Shown here one piece after another: positions 18,801-25,949 of a DNA stretch of 40,000 bases; the first letter of the stretch is position 1, and every line of letters starts with the position of its first letter. This DNA comes from an uncultured Opitutales bacterium (GTDB taxonomy: Bacteria > Verrucomicrobiota > Verrucomicrobiia > Opitutales > Seribacteraceae). The stretch covers positions 1-40,000 of the forward strand of contig CALSMY010000019.1 in assembly GCA_943787575.1 (NCBI GenBank). Reading direction: 5' to 3'. A program made the translations under genes and the position numbers. A model generated the notes under the pieces. It searched no databases, was not told where the DNA came from, and saw nothing but the letters and a program-made list of their open reading frames with translations.

Positions 18801-18815
18801 GGTTACAATCACTAA
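12864..18815 (+). CDS. Giant exported FecR-domain protein with DUF5011/Ig-like repeats (main frame)
   Basis: This frame encodes 1,983 residues of function unknown to me. Residues about 8-26 are strongly hydrophobic (signal peptide core, ending PALG). A FecR-like domain covers about 33-210, with ASIEGEVSSL, LFSNGTLITIKPGSRF and TSPLGTAGIRGTMF. A Pro/Thr linker lies near 330-345. From about 440 to the end come beta-sandwich modules. Recurring boundaries such as DEISPVVKLYGS, DTTSPTIVKN, DDIKPLISIS, KDTIAPLIYP and FQDPVVGLIG, plus F-x-D-P-G motifs (FSDPGVTISD, FVDPGAYAHD), mark the DUF5011/HYR-like Ig fold. I infer a secreted or surface protein. The frame starts with TTG and has no ATG, and its signal peptide lacks basic residues; an ATG in another frame at 12833 may be the true start. 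At 18815 the frame ends early, while the missing C-terminus continues in the +1 frame. Composition is Asp/Asn/Ser-rich and AT-richer than the neighbours. Confidence 0.8.
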   Translation: MIDLYPIDLVCCLFLAFVFSVLPALGKKVTPSIIVASIEGEVSSLNMVDDFKVQMGPTSVGKKVNPKTMLTTGKTGKVALLFSNGTLITIKPGSRFYLRTYKQLEGIVEGTIDPGKLEEEPTQSELSAHLDYGDLVVKAPKLKKGSSMKLTSPLGTAGIRGTMFQLMAVRNSVTGDIMGGINLISGDIDFTDTGGTVVSLLSGQSIQLATSKLGAPVASQTGELVDLASTYGPALTDGFTPPPLASVFSGYSEFADANDLGTSGNDMFPAMPDSVPVGISAVNSAGGWEEIHELATDLFFEIETAETVAANFSFEDMTLAPTVDIPTPQPSAPTVPSSVTGETLAGGDLEFFQGGHPELQLLGVNSTTDELVRIYNNGSRMEVEMRAPAEGITWRKIDPWVKALDFLGNDITSGVQINGAPQILLANANTAESEAPPRGQSQSYEVSYSIRDLRGLNTVIFRQVDVIATRPTIQITNLAPEFPWNELDLDKDGKAFDSFFKWLDDHVLVQDVRGESILYDESQNPNSFYLSGNYNLSAIGTYNEIKIVAIDWRGLRTESDPFVINVTSPENLPVLTSVPFVSSFPALAQQGNILEYGDPEDEFENWLNSASAVDSSGNLVTVSPKVLNSELDPVLISDIWPEGGDYNYTIVFEAIDPRWEQGGSDLSLKNQLTTIQTYPLRVFATPPKLELIFHNPRDGLGVSPDFDKITYLVRSKYNTSDFPDDGPFKISADPGEVGRIDGDVYYKATSYNGYGSDITSLVLVENENQVDDETLNDDTTLTISVDDKSIRGLSQGQGAISILNSQVDIVDVLSPQLSTSHEAISLGENKYVVSTNGQVTVQGIMPRIAKLSGDSKDQLTGQASDSYYFPDPGLTIEDNYYSQSELKATNGIIDNLNYTFNYTNLNDFSDESGKIDINASEFNSDKTLSNIDMKKIGDYSITYSLSDDSGNIASINRSITVKDEISPVVKLYGSKTMYVDLQSIADGESRFDDPGAFGIEDLYTQNDGFFDWATIEDDGVLWEYEIQTCTNLEANTYGDRNTADRDFIKSTIEGLVDNPPSQVLRFKFHYILKDRAGNKGEATRTIEIRGSPNLYPTIFFVLDHPDALDGIPSSSSIDSNQSKATLPTLIWNIEVGMEQYSSRPIAKVFTDLGGGQEEDLNSLYKVNKIELDIGDVIKSDTLILANDDLTNFFSKVNFWNNVDEYYVTGEPTAYTKYPKSNTTDWRRVVLRYTVENSLGNKSERDIEVRLVDTTSPTIVKNNFDSGTLEVGDPFSDPGVTISDVAGSLIDSNTTIDLAYPNGTDHNATFIELAERGFWQSGDFTITYTAKDEFGNLAETQFLNLTVQDGTNPHVALITHDALNKFNAPSTGLNSSDLSYQDANNPLVSPNSRFENDSTLISKLANLSVHYENFTFSNEDPYVMQNGSNGFLLKASELDSDFLETLKNSPQNLVSSTSETLNITDDFGRTFSWYSPFAVKFDDGTTLQDPGFLIYEPSNSGVTYSASIVPEFYGDDKNQTKQISLSLTVTQSNTSARQTTITSARTYTFLDDIKPLISISPSTDANSTFIVLEAGSIYDDTTSSGNSFRMFKNGNFEPEEILNVRADDVKDGTITSSIVRTITDLNDSGIGSVVTSYPHVNHIYKIEYNVNDSEGNAADPVFRYLIIKDTIAPLIYPQADGNTSDNFEIDYLSSSPNPNILIEVQAHLLSGLVASDYGGQGAGVSDTIDGSLDPVVNRDKWQVVITKPLSDSNDPSGDYDLGKVYPFAKDDPAYEVVVTVTDEFGNVSAPRSRSLKIGDFQDPVVGLIGDTTIHDFLRFSTNTGISPQSDTEEISGNDYNRTGFGGGMHRIMLDNYTFVDPGAYAHDFNSYFSVADGYKNLQGSDAYGETYAMRRVDDRAEMEACAEIGVIYVYSALNNEVLSDPFLHYQGLMKDNIYGSDTLDSNVTLPPPANVKVPDVNGSNYTFDEANKLNGYKYGCGYNH

Positions 18816-19152
18816 TGAATATAGAGTAAAAGATGGTTGGAATAATAAGTCTGATATTGTTACCAGAACGATCTACATTTATGAAAGTCGTCAATTTCCA
18901 GGCTATGCGTTTTATGCGACCCCTCTAACCAACGATGATGGCCTTCCGTTTGAACATATGTATGATGATGGGACTGATAATCGTGCTTTTTTGAATGATA
19001 CACGAAAGGATACAGATGGTGATGGGGTGAGCGACTTTTGGGAAAAAACTTTCGGTTCCAATCCAGAGGATAGGAACAGTGTCCCAATACAAGATCTGTC
19101 CAATCCGACCGTTTATAATTCTATTGATTTTAATATTTCAAACGCTGAATAG
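18781..19152 (+). CDS. C-terminal part of the giant FecR/DUF5011 protein, displaced by a frameshift
   Basis: This frame overlaps the end of the main frame and is shifted by +1. It continues the same kind of sequence: VVTITNEYRVKDGWNNK and VTRTIYIYES form the closing strands of a DUF5011-like module. A short linker and an Asp-rich calcium-binding motif, DTDGDGVSDFWEKTFGSNP, follow, as in thrombospondin type 3/dockerin-like repeats. It has no promoter space and no signal peptide of its own. Removing one G from the GG at 18795-18796 would join TAT directly to GAT GTG GTT and restore one protein of about 2,100 residues. I read it as the original C-terminus, split by a single-base change or a sequence error, not as a separate gene. 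Confidence 0.72.
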   Translation: MDINMDVVTITNEYRVKDGWNNKSDIVTRTIYIYESRQFPGYAFYATPLTNDDGLPFEHMYDDGTDNRAFLNDTRKDTDGDGVSDFWEKTFGSNPEDRNSVPIQDLSNPTVYNSIDFNISNAE

Positions 19153-19256
19153 TTTCCTTACCGAAATATTTAGTGGTTTGAAGTTAGTCGATTAAAGATC
19201 ATTCTTCATTGCTCGACAATTATCATAATTCTCGGTTACATAAACATTACTTTTTG

Positions 19257-19331
19257 GTCCCCATAGTTTAACGGATAAAACAGTGGTTTCCTAAACCGTA
19301 GATCGAGGTTCGATTCCTCGTGGGGACGCCA
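19257..19331 (+). tRNA. tRNA-Arg (anticodon CCU)
   Basis: The acceptor stem GTCCCCA pairs fully with TGGGGAC, followed by discriminator G and an encoded CCA. The D-arm is GTTT/AAAC with an AACGGATA loop. The anticodon loop is TTCCTAA on a 5-bp stem with two wobble pairs, giving anticodon CCT, which reads AGG. The T-arm is CGAGG-TTCGATT-CCTCG, fully paired. It lies alone between the giant protein gene and the AEC permease. Confidence 0.95.
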
Positions 19332-19430
19332 TTTAATCAAAGCTTTACTTGAAGGTGTTTAAAGTCTGCTTGCTTTTCTTTTTGGTTTGCATCCACTAGT
19401 TTCCATTTATCGTGATCGTAAATCATTTGG

Positions 19431-20381
19431 ATGGATAATTGGGTAAACATTTTAACTGCGGTTGCACCGCCCTTTCTTCTACTCTTTATCGGGGGTGTGG
19501 CTAGACGGAAAGATTGGTTGGGGCGCGAGGCAGATCGTACGATGTCCCGATTCATCGTCTATGTCCTATACCCTTGTTTCATTCTATACCATGTTTTGGG
19601 CACGGAGACTCCGGTTGGTGCAAAAGAGGCATGGACGGCGGCGCTCTTTGGTTTCTGCTCGATAGCGGTCGGTTTTTTGATTGCCCGCTTGGTTGCCAAA
19701 TTATGTAGGATTAAGGGAAGAGAAATACCTGCGTTTTGTTTTTGTTCAGGAATTTTTAATTATGGATTTTTTGCCATCCCTATTGCCGCTTTATTCTTTG
19801 GAAATGATTTGGTGGTAAAAATTATTCTTTTTAACCTGGGTGTGGAGGTGGCGATTTGGACGGTGGGTATTTTATTGCTAACTTCTTCGAGGTTAAGGCT
19901 TGGTAAAATCTTGAATCCGCCTGCGATCTCCGTCTTAGTTGCCCTATCTTTACAGATGCTTGGAGGCAAAGCTTTGTTTCCCCAATATGCTTGGGAGGTG
20001 TTGTCTATGATTGGCAATTGTTCTATTCCCATGGCTCTTATGATTATAGGAGCCAGTTTTTATGATTTGTTTAAAGGGTTTCGACCCTCACCAGCTTATC
20101 GAGTTGAAGTGGGAGCATTCCTGACCCGTGGATTGTTGGTACCCGCCTTGTTTGTTTGCTATGCATTGTATGGATGGATACCTCAACATGCATCGTGGTT
20201 GGTGGAGGTATTAATCGTGCAAGCTGCAATGCCTGCAGGTGTGTTTGCCTTGGTGGTGGTAAAAAGCTACGGGGAGGACACGGAAACGGGACTCCGTGTA
20301 ATTATGACCACTATGCTGCTCAGTGTCGTATCCATACCTGCATGGTTGTGGGCAGGGATTAAATTAATCTCAAACGATTAA
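19431..20381 (+). CDS. AEC-family (auxin efflux carrier-like) permease
   Basis: The 316-residue integral membrane protein has about ten hydrophobic segments in two halves. It begins with ILTAVAPPFLLLFIGGVARRKDWL, typical of AEC/BASS-fold transporters. CFCSGIFNYGFFAIPIAALFFG matches the first conserved Asn-Tyr-Gly-F region, and SIPMALMIIGAS and QAAMPAGVFALVV match the second-half motifs. Bacterial members export or take up organic anions such as malate; no substrate can be assigned. Neither neighbour suggests a pathway. The ATG is preceded by no Shine-Dalgarno sequence. Confidence 0.85.
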   Translation: MDNWVNILTAVAPPFLLLFIGGVARRKDWLGREADRTMSRFIVYVLYPCFILYHVLGTETPVGAKEAWTAALFGFCSIAVGFLIARLVAKLCRIKGREIPAFCFCSGIFNYGFFAIPIAALFFGNDLVVKIILFNLGVEVAIWTVGILLLTSSRLRLGKILNPPAISVLVALSLQMLGGKALFPQYAWEVLSMIGNCSIPMALMIIGASFYDLFKGFRPSPAYRVEVGAFLTRGLLVPALFVCYALYGWIPQHASWLVEVLIVQAAMPAGVFALVVVKSYGEDTETGLRVIMTTMLLSVVSIPAWLWAGIKLISND

Positions 20382-20392
20382 AATATTTTATT

Positions 20393-20860
20393 CTAAGAGG
20401 AAGGAGCATCTTCGTAACGCGACTTGGAGTCGAGAGTTTCAAAGATGTTAGAAACTTTAGTTCTTAGTTTGTTATACTCCTCAGCATAAATCAAGGATAC
20501 TAGGTAATGTTTAAACTCTTTACGATCTCGAATGATTTTGAGATCGAGCTCTTCCATTTCCTGGGCAAATTTGATATGCATTTTATCGATTTCTCCGTCG
20601 AATTTTTTGAATTCTTTATCAATGTGCTGTTTGGCTCTGGAGATTGCTCCGAGCAATTGTTGACTATTTCGACAATCCTTACTGGAGAATTCATGAAAGG
20701 AAATAATTCCTGATGCAAGTGCAGCGGCAAATGCTGTAACTTCCAATTCGTTTTTGTTACTTTCTTTAACTGCCCATCCTTCAATTGCTTTGAGTAACCT
20801 ACTTATACAGGCACGGGCTTCTTCGGAATCGGAAATCTGTACTTCTTCGTCTTCAGGCAT
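20393..20860 (-). CDS. Hypothetical helical protein, 155 residues
   Basis: I do not recognise this protein. It has an acidic N-terminus (MPEDEEVQISDSEEA) and a small-residue segment, FAAALASGIISFHEF, too polar at its edges to be a sure membrane helix. A long charged helix at about 70-140, rich in Lys, Glu, Asp, Met and Phe, could form a coiled coil. There is one Cys pair (18, 63) and no signal peptide. It converges on the AEC permease gene with 11 bases between and lies downstream of the AGCS symporter on the opposite side. Normal codon composition and a full-length frame support a real gene. Confidence 0.6.
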   Translation of the reverse strand: MPEDEEVQISDSEEARACISRLLKAIEGWAVKESNKNELEVTAFAAALASGIISFHEFSSKDCRNSQQLLGAISRAKQHIDKEFKKFDGEIDKMHIKFAQEMEELDLKIIRDRKEFKHYLVSLIYAEEYNKLRTKVSNIFETLDSKSRYEDAPSS

Positions 20861-20933
20861 GATATGTATATACTAGCAGAGTGAGATTAAAAATTACAGA
20901 GAAATTAAATTTTCTTAATTTGGTTCAAATTTA

Positions 20934-22430
20934 TCAGATGTGCAAGCTTTTGATGTAATTGTCCAAATCTTTTCGAACTATTCCACTAAGAATAAACAAT
21001 CCAAGTATATTAGGAAATGCCATTCCCAGAATCATTAAATCTGAAAAATCCAAAATATTAGTCGCCGTAATTATAGAACCTAAAAAGGTGAAAACGAGAA
21101 AGAGTATTTTATAAACAAGGGATGACTGGTCTCCAAATAAATACACCCAGCACCTTTCTCCATAATAGGACCAGGATATCATCGTAGAAAATGCGAAAAG
21201 AAAGACTGCCACCGCAAGAATGTATGGAAACCATGGAATTACACTGCTCATCGCCACAGATGTAAGGGCACCTCCCTGGTTTTTGGCAATGAGTTCTGCA
21301 TTGGCTGGGTCGATGTATGCCCCTGTTATAATAATTACCAATGCGGTCATCGTGCATACGACAATGGTATCGATAAAGGGTTCGAGGAGGGCCACGATTC
21401 CTTCTTCGATTGGGTCTTTTACTTTGGCAGCGGAATGAGCAATAGCAGCGGAGCCTATTCCCGCCTCATTGGAAAACACTGCCCGTTTAATTCCAATAAT
21501 TAATACACCAAGAAATCCCCCGAAAGCAGCGTCTGGGGAGAATGCCTGCTCGATAATTAGGCTAAAAGCCGCGGGAATTTCTCCAAGGTGAGAACCAAGA
21601 ATAAATAAACAAGCGAGCAGGTATATTCCACACATAATGGGAACAATAAGAGAGGCCACTCGGGCAATACTCTTTATTCCACCCACAATGACCAACCCAA
21701 CTAAAATAGCCATAAGAAGCCCATAGCCCCAAGAATAATCAGCCAACACGGGCATAACGGTTTTAATCATGTCAAGGGACTGAACGACCTGAAAGGAATT
21801 GCCCCCACCTAAAGATCCCCCAATGCAGAGCAGGCAAAAAAGGCCGGCAAGCAAGCCTCCCAATCCGCCAAGCTTTTTTTCTTTCAGGCCTTGGGAGAGG
21901 TAATGCATTGCCCCGCCCATAATTCTTCCGTCTTTTCGAATTTTGCGGTACTTTTGACCAAGTGCACACTCGGTAAACTTTGATGACATGCCCAGGAAAC
22001 CGACCAGGATCATCCAAAAAGTGGCTCCTGGTCCTCCCGTACCAATAGCAATTGCCACCCCGGCAATATTTCCTAATCCCACGGTGGCAGAAAGGGCAGT
22101 GGTTAATGCCTGAAAGTGGGTAACCTCTCCAACCTGTTCAGAGTTGTCATACTTCCCCCTAACCAAATCAATGGCATGTTTAAAAAGGCGAATGTTTACG
22201 AACCGCATACGCAATGTGAAAAAGAGGGCACCACCAAGCAACCATGCTACAACAAGGGGAATCTCAATACCTGGGATTGGCCAGAAGAGTAGTTTTGCTA
22301 ATGGACTCACCACATATTCACCAAAAAAGATATCCAAGTCCTTTTCCCAATTATTTGGAACCTCTTCATTCTTTGCATGAACAAGCTGTGGAATGGTAAA
22401 AACAATTAAGCTTAGCACATTTTTTATCAT
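20934..22430 (-). CDS. Alanine/glycine:cation symporter family protein (AGCS)
   Basis: The 498-residue protein has an N-terminal hydrophobic segment and about 10-11 membrane helices. Family motifs include LTTALSATVGLGNIAGVAIA, with GTGGPGATFWM right after it. FTECALGQKYR and FSNEAGIGSAAIAHSAA are also typical of AGCS. The family takes up alanine or glycine with Na+ or H+. Length is normal, with a slightly long periplasmic N-terminus. It diverges from the LptF/G gene with an 80-base gap that must hold both promoters. A marine or saline habitat would favour Na+ as coupling ion, but that is inference. Confidence 0.92.
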   Translation of the reverse strand: MIKNVLSLIVFTIPQLVHAKNEEVPNNWEKDLDIFFGEYVVSPLAKLLFWPIPGIEIPLVVAWLLGGALFFTLRMRFVNIRLFKHAIDLVRGKYDNSEQVGEVTHFQALTTALSATVGLGNIAGVAIAIGTGGPGATFWMILVGFLGMSSKFTECALGQKYRKIRKDGRIMGGAMHYLSQGLKEKKLGGLGGLLAGLFCLLCIGGSLGGGNSFQVVQSLDMIKTVMPVLADYSWGYGLLMAILVGLVIVGGIKSIARVASLIVPIMCGIYLLACLFILGSHLGEIPAAFSLIIEQAFSPDAAFGGFLGVLIIGIKRAVFSNEAGIGSAAIAHSAAKVKDPIEEGIVALLEPFIDTIVVCTMTALVIIITGAYIDPANAELIAKNQGGALTSVAMSSVIPWFPYILAVAVFLFAFSTMISWSYYGERCWVYLFGDQSSLVYKILFLVFTFLGSIITATNILDFSDLMILGMAFPNILGLFILSGIVRKDLDNYIKSLHI

Positions 22431-22510
22431 CTTTATTTATTTGTTCTTTAATCCATAGCTTGAGAATTCACTTCCCCTAGGGCAAGGGTTAAGCTAGCAA
22501 ATACTTAGAC

Positions 22511-23641
22511 ATGGCAAAAACTATTATCATTTACATGGCTCGGGAGTGGGTAACTTGGTTTTTGGGCTGTTTGTTTTTCTTAGTGGGAACCATTTTCCTC
22601 TTCTCTACAGTCGAAGATTTAAGTCAGGTGTTCCCTAGAGGTCTTGACTTCTGGTTGGAGGATTTTTGGTTTTGGTTGCTTTCTTATTTACCTTGGTTAC
22701 TTCCGATTTGTTGCTTGGGTGCGAGCTTATTTTCTCTTTCTTTTGCGAGGAAAAGGGGTGAATGGACTGCGATGCTGGCAAACGGAATTTCTCCCACTCA
22801 ATCTTTTTCCTTAATCGTTATACTTGGATTTGGGGTGGGATGGAGTAGTGACTGGTTGATGAATGGTGCGGGTGTCCGTTCGATGGATATGAGCGACTTA
22901 CAAACCCGCAGCCTAAAAATGCAAATTGGAGCGGAACGACTTTGGTACTTTCGCTCTTTTGACCCATCCTCCGGAATGGGGCGGGGTTTACAACTTTTTC
23001 AATACGGAGAAAAAGGAGAAGATGTGATGCGCATACGGGCTGCCACTGCAAAATGGGAAAGCGAGAAGGGTTGGACTTTTTACAACGGTAAATTTCTCGG
23101 GTTTTACTCTGCTAAAGGTTTGCCAGTGATTGATGAAAATAAAAGTTCTTTAGTTTGGGAAACTAAGGAAGCAGAATCGATAAAGGATGAAGTGTACCAA
23201 ACAAAAAGTCCGGGGATTAGTCGTTCTTTTGAGAAACTTTACGGGTTAGGTATTCCAGATGACCCCACGCCCTATCTTTGGCTTCAAAAGCGGGCAAAAG
23301 ATATGAGTGTGGGTGAAATTGAACGTTTGCTTGATCGATTTCCAGATTCGAAAGGGCAAGAAATGATCCCTTATCAATTAAGAAAAGCTCAACTTTGGTG
23401 GAACGGACCAGCTTGTTTGGTCGCCTTATTAATTGGGCTGGGACTGGGAAGTGCTAGGGGTTCTTCAACCCCAGCAAAACTTGCCGGTGTTTCCCTGCTT
23501 GGTGCACTTGGTTTTTATTTAATTCGTACCTTATCAGATTCACTGGGCGAACAACAAATCTTAACTCCCATGGTCACGGCAAGTTTACCTTATGTAGTCG
23601 TCGTGATTGGTGTATTTATTTTTTTGAAAATACAAAAGTAA
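22511..23641 (+). CDS. LptF/LptG (YjgP/YjgQ) family permease
   Basis: The 376-residue protein has three N-terminal membrane helices (about 12-32, 52-78, 97-118), a periplasmic beta-jellyroll domain (about 125-285) and three C-terminal helices. Conserved features are the Y-x-x-R-E-W start, SLSFARKRGEWTAMLANGIS (the cytoplasmic coupling helix contacting LptB) and LIGLGLGSARGSS. Such proteins are the membrane part of the LptB2FG exporter of lipopolysaccharide, showing an outer membrane. The F and G paralogues cannot be separated by eye. Usually the two are adjacent; here only one is present. It converges on pyk with 11 bases between. Confidence 0.87.
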   Translation: MAKTIIIYMAREWVTWFLGCLFFLVGTIFLFSTVEDLSQVFPRGLDFWLEDFWFWLLSYLPWLLPICCLGASLFSLSFARKRGEWTAMLANGISPTQSFSLIVILGFGVGWSSDWLMNGAGVRSMDMSDLQTRSLKMQIGAERLWYFRSFDPSSGMGRGLQLFQYGEKGEDVMRIRAATAKWESEKGWTFYNGKFLGFYSAKGLPVIDENKSSLVWETKEAESIKDEVYQTKSPGISRSFEKLYGLGIPDDPTPYLWLQKRAKDMSVGEIERLLDRFPDSKGQEMIPYQLRKAQLWWNGPACLVALLIGLGLGSARGSSTPAKLAGVSLLGALGFYLIRTLSDSLGEQQILTPMVTASLPYVVVVIGVFIFLKIQK

Positions 23642-23652
23642 CTATGGTACTT

Positions 23653-25083
23653 TTAAGCATCCACCTCTCGGAGTTGGATGCTTTCGACCACTTTCCCGTC
23701 GGCCAGCACATTGGTCACGGTTACAATTTGATCCCCGGATTCGACCCGTTCTTCCTCAATTAATCGTTTGATTGCTTCTTGAATAGTTTGTTCTGGGTCT
23801 TGAGAGAATTCCATTAGGAAGGGCTCGATTCCCCATATTAATCTCAATCGTCGATGAAGCCCGGGGATATCGGTAAAGGCAAAAAGCGGGGCTCCATTTG
23901 GACGCAATGCACCCAGCTTAGCAGCGAGATCCCCACTGCGGGTAAAGACCAAAACGGCAGCATTTTCCATACGCAGGGCAAGAAGTGCAGCCGAGCGCAA
24001 CATCTTTGCTTTGGGCCGAAAAAGCCGAAGGCTTTCCGACAATACGGGAGGAAGTTCTCGCTCAATTCGGGAAGAAATACGCTTGAGCATACGCACACAT
24101 TCGATCGGGTACAGTCCAGTGGTGGTTTCTCCACTTAGCATGACACAGTCTGCCTCCTCGTTGATGGCGTTTGCCACATCACTAATTTCCGCCCGTGTGG
24201 GCACAGGAGACTCGATCATCGATTCCAAAAGGTGGGTGGCCACAATCACAGGTTTACCTTTGGAGAGACAAATACTCACCGACTTTCTTTGAATGATTGG
24301 CAATTCTTCAAATGGACACTCGATGCCCAGGTCGCCTCGGGCAATCATCAATCCATCAGCAGCTGAGACAATTTCCTCAAGGTTGGTCACTCCCTGCTGG
24401 TCTTCGATTTTGGCGATGACCTGGGCATTACTATTGTTGTCCTTGAGAAAGCTTTTAAACAGGTCGATGGCATCGGCATCGCGGGTGAAGGATAAGGCAA
24501 AAAAGTCGTGCTCGCACTCGATACCGACCAAGGTGTCCAACCTGTCTTTCTCCGTGATCGATGGTAATCCAGTCTCAATCCCAGGCAAATTAACATGCCG
24601 ACGGCTTTTAAGCTCTGCATCCTGAAGAACGCGACAGCGGATTTTCTGCGGTGAAATTTCTACCACGAGCAAGGGAATCAATCCATTGTCGAGCAGAACA
24701 TTGTTTCCCGCTTTCAGGTGCTCGTGCAATTTGTCGTAATTTACTTCGACTTGCCAGACCTTCTCAATTCTTGGTGGTTCCGGTTGGGCGGTAAAGACAA
24801 GATCAATTAAGTCTCCCCGTTTTAATTGCACAGGAGATTGTAAATATCCGGTACGAATTTCTGGCCCTTTAACATCCATCAATATTGCGGGTTCCCGTTT
24901 GACCTTTTCTCCGATTCTACGGATGCGCTCAGTGATCTCCCGTATCCAGTCGTGGGTAGCATGTGCCATGTTCAGGCGCATTACATCAACCCCCTCGCGT
25001 ATTAAGGATTCAAGCATGTTTTCGGATGCCGTTGCCGGACCGATGGTGGCTATGATCTTGGTTTGTCTTTCGGGAGTTTTCAC
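23653..25083 (-). CDS. pyk: Pyruvate kinase
   Basis: The 476-residue glycolytic enzyme makes ATP and pyruvate from phosphoenolpyruvate. The N-terminus has TKIIATIGPATASENM and the substrate-binding VMRLNMAHATHDW. ILMDVKGPEIRTG precedes the B domain, and VIAKIEDQQGVTNLEEI holds the catalytic Lys and Mg-binding Glu. MIARGDLGIECPFEELP and NAINEEADCVMLSGETTTG complete the active site. The C-terminal domain (about 350-476) carries the AAVLVFTRSGDLAAKL region. The start is GTG at 25083, overlapping the stop of the upstream metallo-hydrolase gene as GTGA, so translation of the two is coupled. The phosphate/sugar effector site cannot be judged by eye. Confidence 0.95.
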   Translation of the reverse strand: MKTPERQTKIIATIGPATASENMLESLIREGVDVMRLNMAHATHDWIREITERIRRIGEKVKREPAILMDVKGPEIRTGYLQSPVQLKRGDLIDLVFTAQPEPPRIEKVWQVEVNYDKLHEHLKAGNNVLLDNGLIPLLVVEISPQKIRCRVLQDAELKSRRHVNLPGIETGLPSITEKDRLDTLVGIECEHDFFALSFTRDADAIDLFKSFLKDNNSNAQVIAKIEDQQGVTNLEEIVSAADGLMIARGDLGIECPFEELPIIQRKSVSICLSKGKPVIVATHLLESMIESPVPTRAEISDVANAINEEADCVMLSGETTTGLYPIECVRMLKRISSRIERELPPVLSESLRLFRPKAKMLRSAALLALRMENAAVLVFTRSGDLAAKLGALRPNGAPLFAFTDIPGLHRRLRLIWGIEPFLMEFSQDPEQTIQEAIKRLIEEERVESGDQIVTVTNVLADGKVVESIQLREVDA

Positions 25084-25874
25084 ACGCCAACAGGTTGGGC
25101 AGTGGCCGGATCAATTACATAGGTGGAAAATCGTTTCCCCTGTCCGGGTAATTGGCTGAAGCGTTCACGTACTAAATTTACATCGTTGCAGTCTTTACTT
25201 AGGTGCATAAGGAATACCTTCCGCCAACAGGTATTTTCCATTGATTTTAAAAGCTCATAGGTGGTTTGATTGGAGAGATGTCCATGCCGACCTCTAATTC
25301 GTTGTTTAAGGCTCCAGGGGCGTTTCTCGTCCTTTTCTAACATGTCAGTACAATGATTCGCCTCAATGACAAGTATGCTTGCCTTCCTGATGCGTTCCTG
25401 GACCAAGGTGGGTACAAAGCCTAGGTCAGTCACCCATGCAAGGCTGGAAGGAGGGTCGAATAGGTCTCCAGTTCCCCACTCAAAATAAAACCCTACCGGA
25501 TCATAGGCATCGTGGGGCACGCTAAATGGATGAACCTTGAAGTCCTGAAATTGAAAAGGCACGCCCGTTTCAAACCTTTTCCAATTCGGACGCCTTGGAA
25601 GTTTTGGCTGGATCGCATCGATGGTGTCTCGGTTGGCAAAGATTGGAAGGTTGAGGTAGCGGGATAATCCACGAATGCCCGCACTGTGATCGTTGTGCTC
25701 ATGGGTTAGAAAGACAGCGTCCAATTCCTCAATGGAGAGGCCTTCTTCCGAAAGTAAAAACTTTAATTTCTTCCCAGATAATCCAGCATCGATCAGAATG
25801 TTTGATTTACCTGTTTGTAAAAGAGCGGTATTACCCGAACTGCTCGAACCAAGGATTTTAAATTTCGTTTCCAC
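25080..25874 (-). CDS. MBL-fold metallo-hydrolase, WalJ/YycJ-like
   Basis: The 264-residue protein has the metallo-beta-lactamase fold. FKILGSSSSGNTALLQTGKSN is the YycJ/WalJ family opening, and the metal motif is LTHEHNDHSAGI (H58, H60, D62, H63). HPFSVPHDAYDPVGF and SILVIEANHCTDMLEKD (conserved Glu-Ala-Asn-His) follow, then RGRHGHLSNQTTYELL and FLMHLSKDCND. Family members are proposed nucleases or phosphodiesterases linked to DNA repair and cell-envelope homeostasis. It is the first gene of a two-gene unit with pyk, overlapping by 4 bases. The functional link to pyruvate kinase is not obvious. Confidence 0.88.
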   Translation of the reverse strand: METKFKILGSSSSGNTALLQTGKSNILIDAGLSGKKLKFLLSEEGLSIEELDAVFLTHEHNDHSAGIRGLSRYLNLPIFANRDTIDAIQPKLPRRPNWKRFETGVPFQFQDFKVHPFSVPHDAYDPVGFYFEWGTGDLFDPPSSLAWVTDLGFVPTLVQERIRKASILVIEANHCTDMLEKDEKRPWSLKQRIRGRHGHLSNQTTYELLKSMENTCWRKVFLMHLSKDCNDVNLVRERFSQLPGQGKRFSTYVIDPATAQPVGV

Positions 25875-25949
25875 CTAGCCTCAACCTTAGTAAGCTCGTC
25901 AATATGCAATCAATCACAAAGTGCTTTGGGAGGTCATTGATTTTATCAT

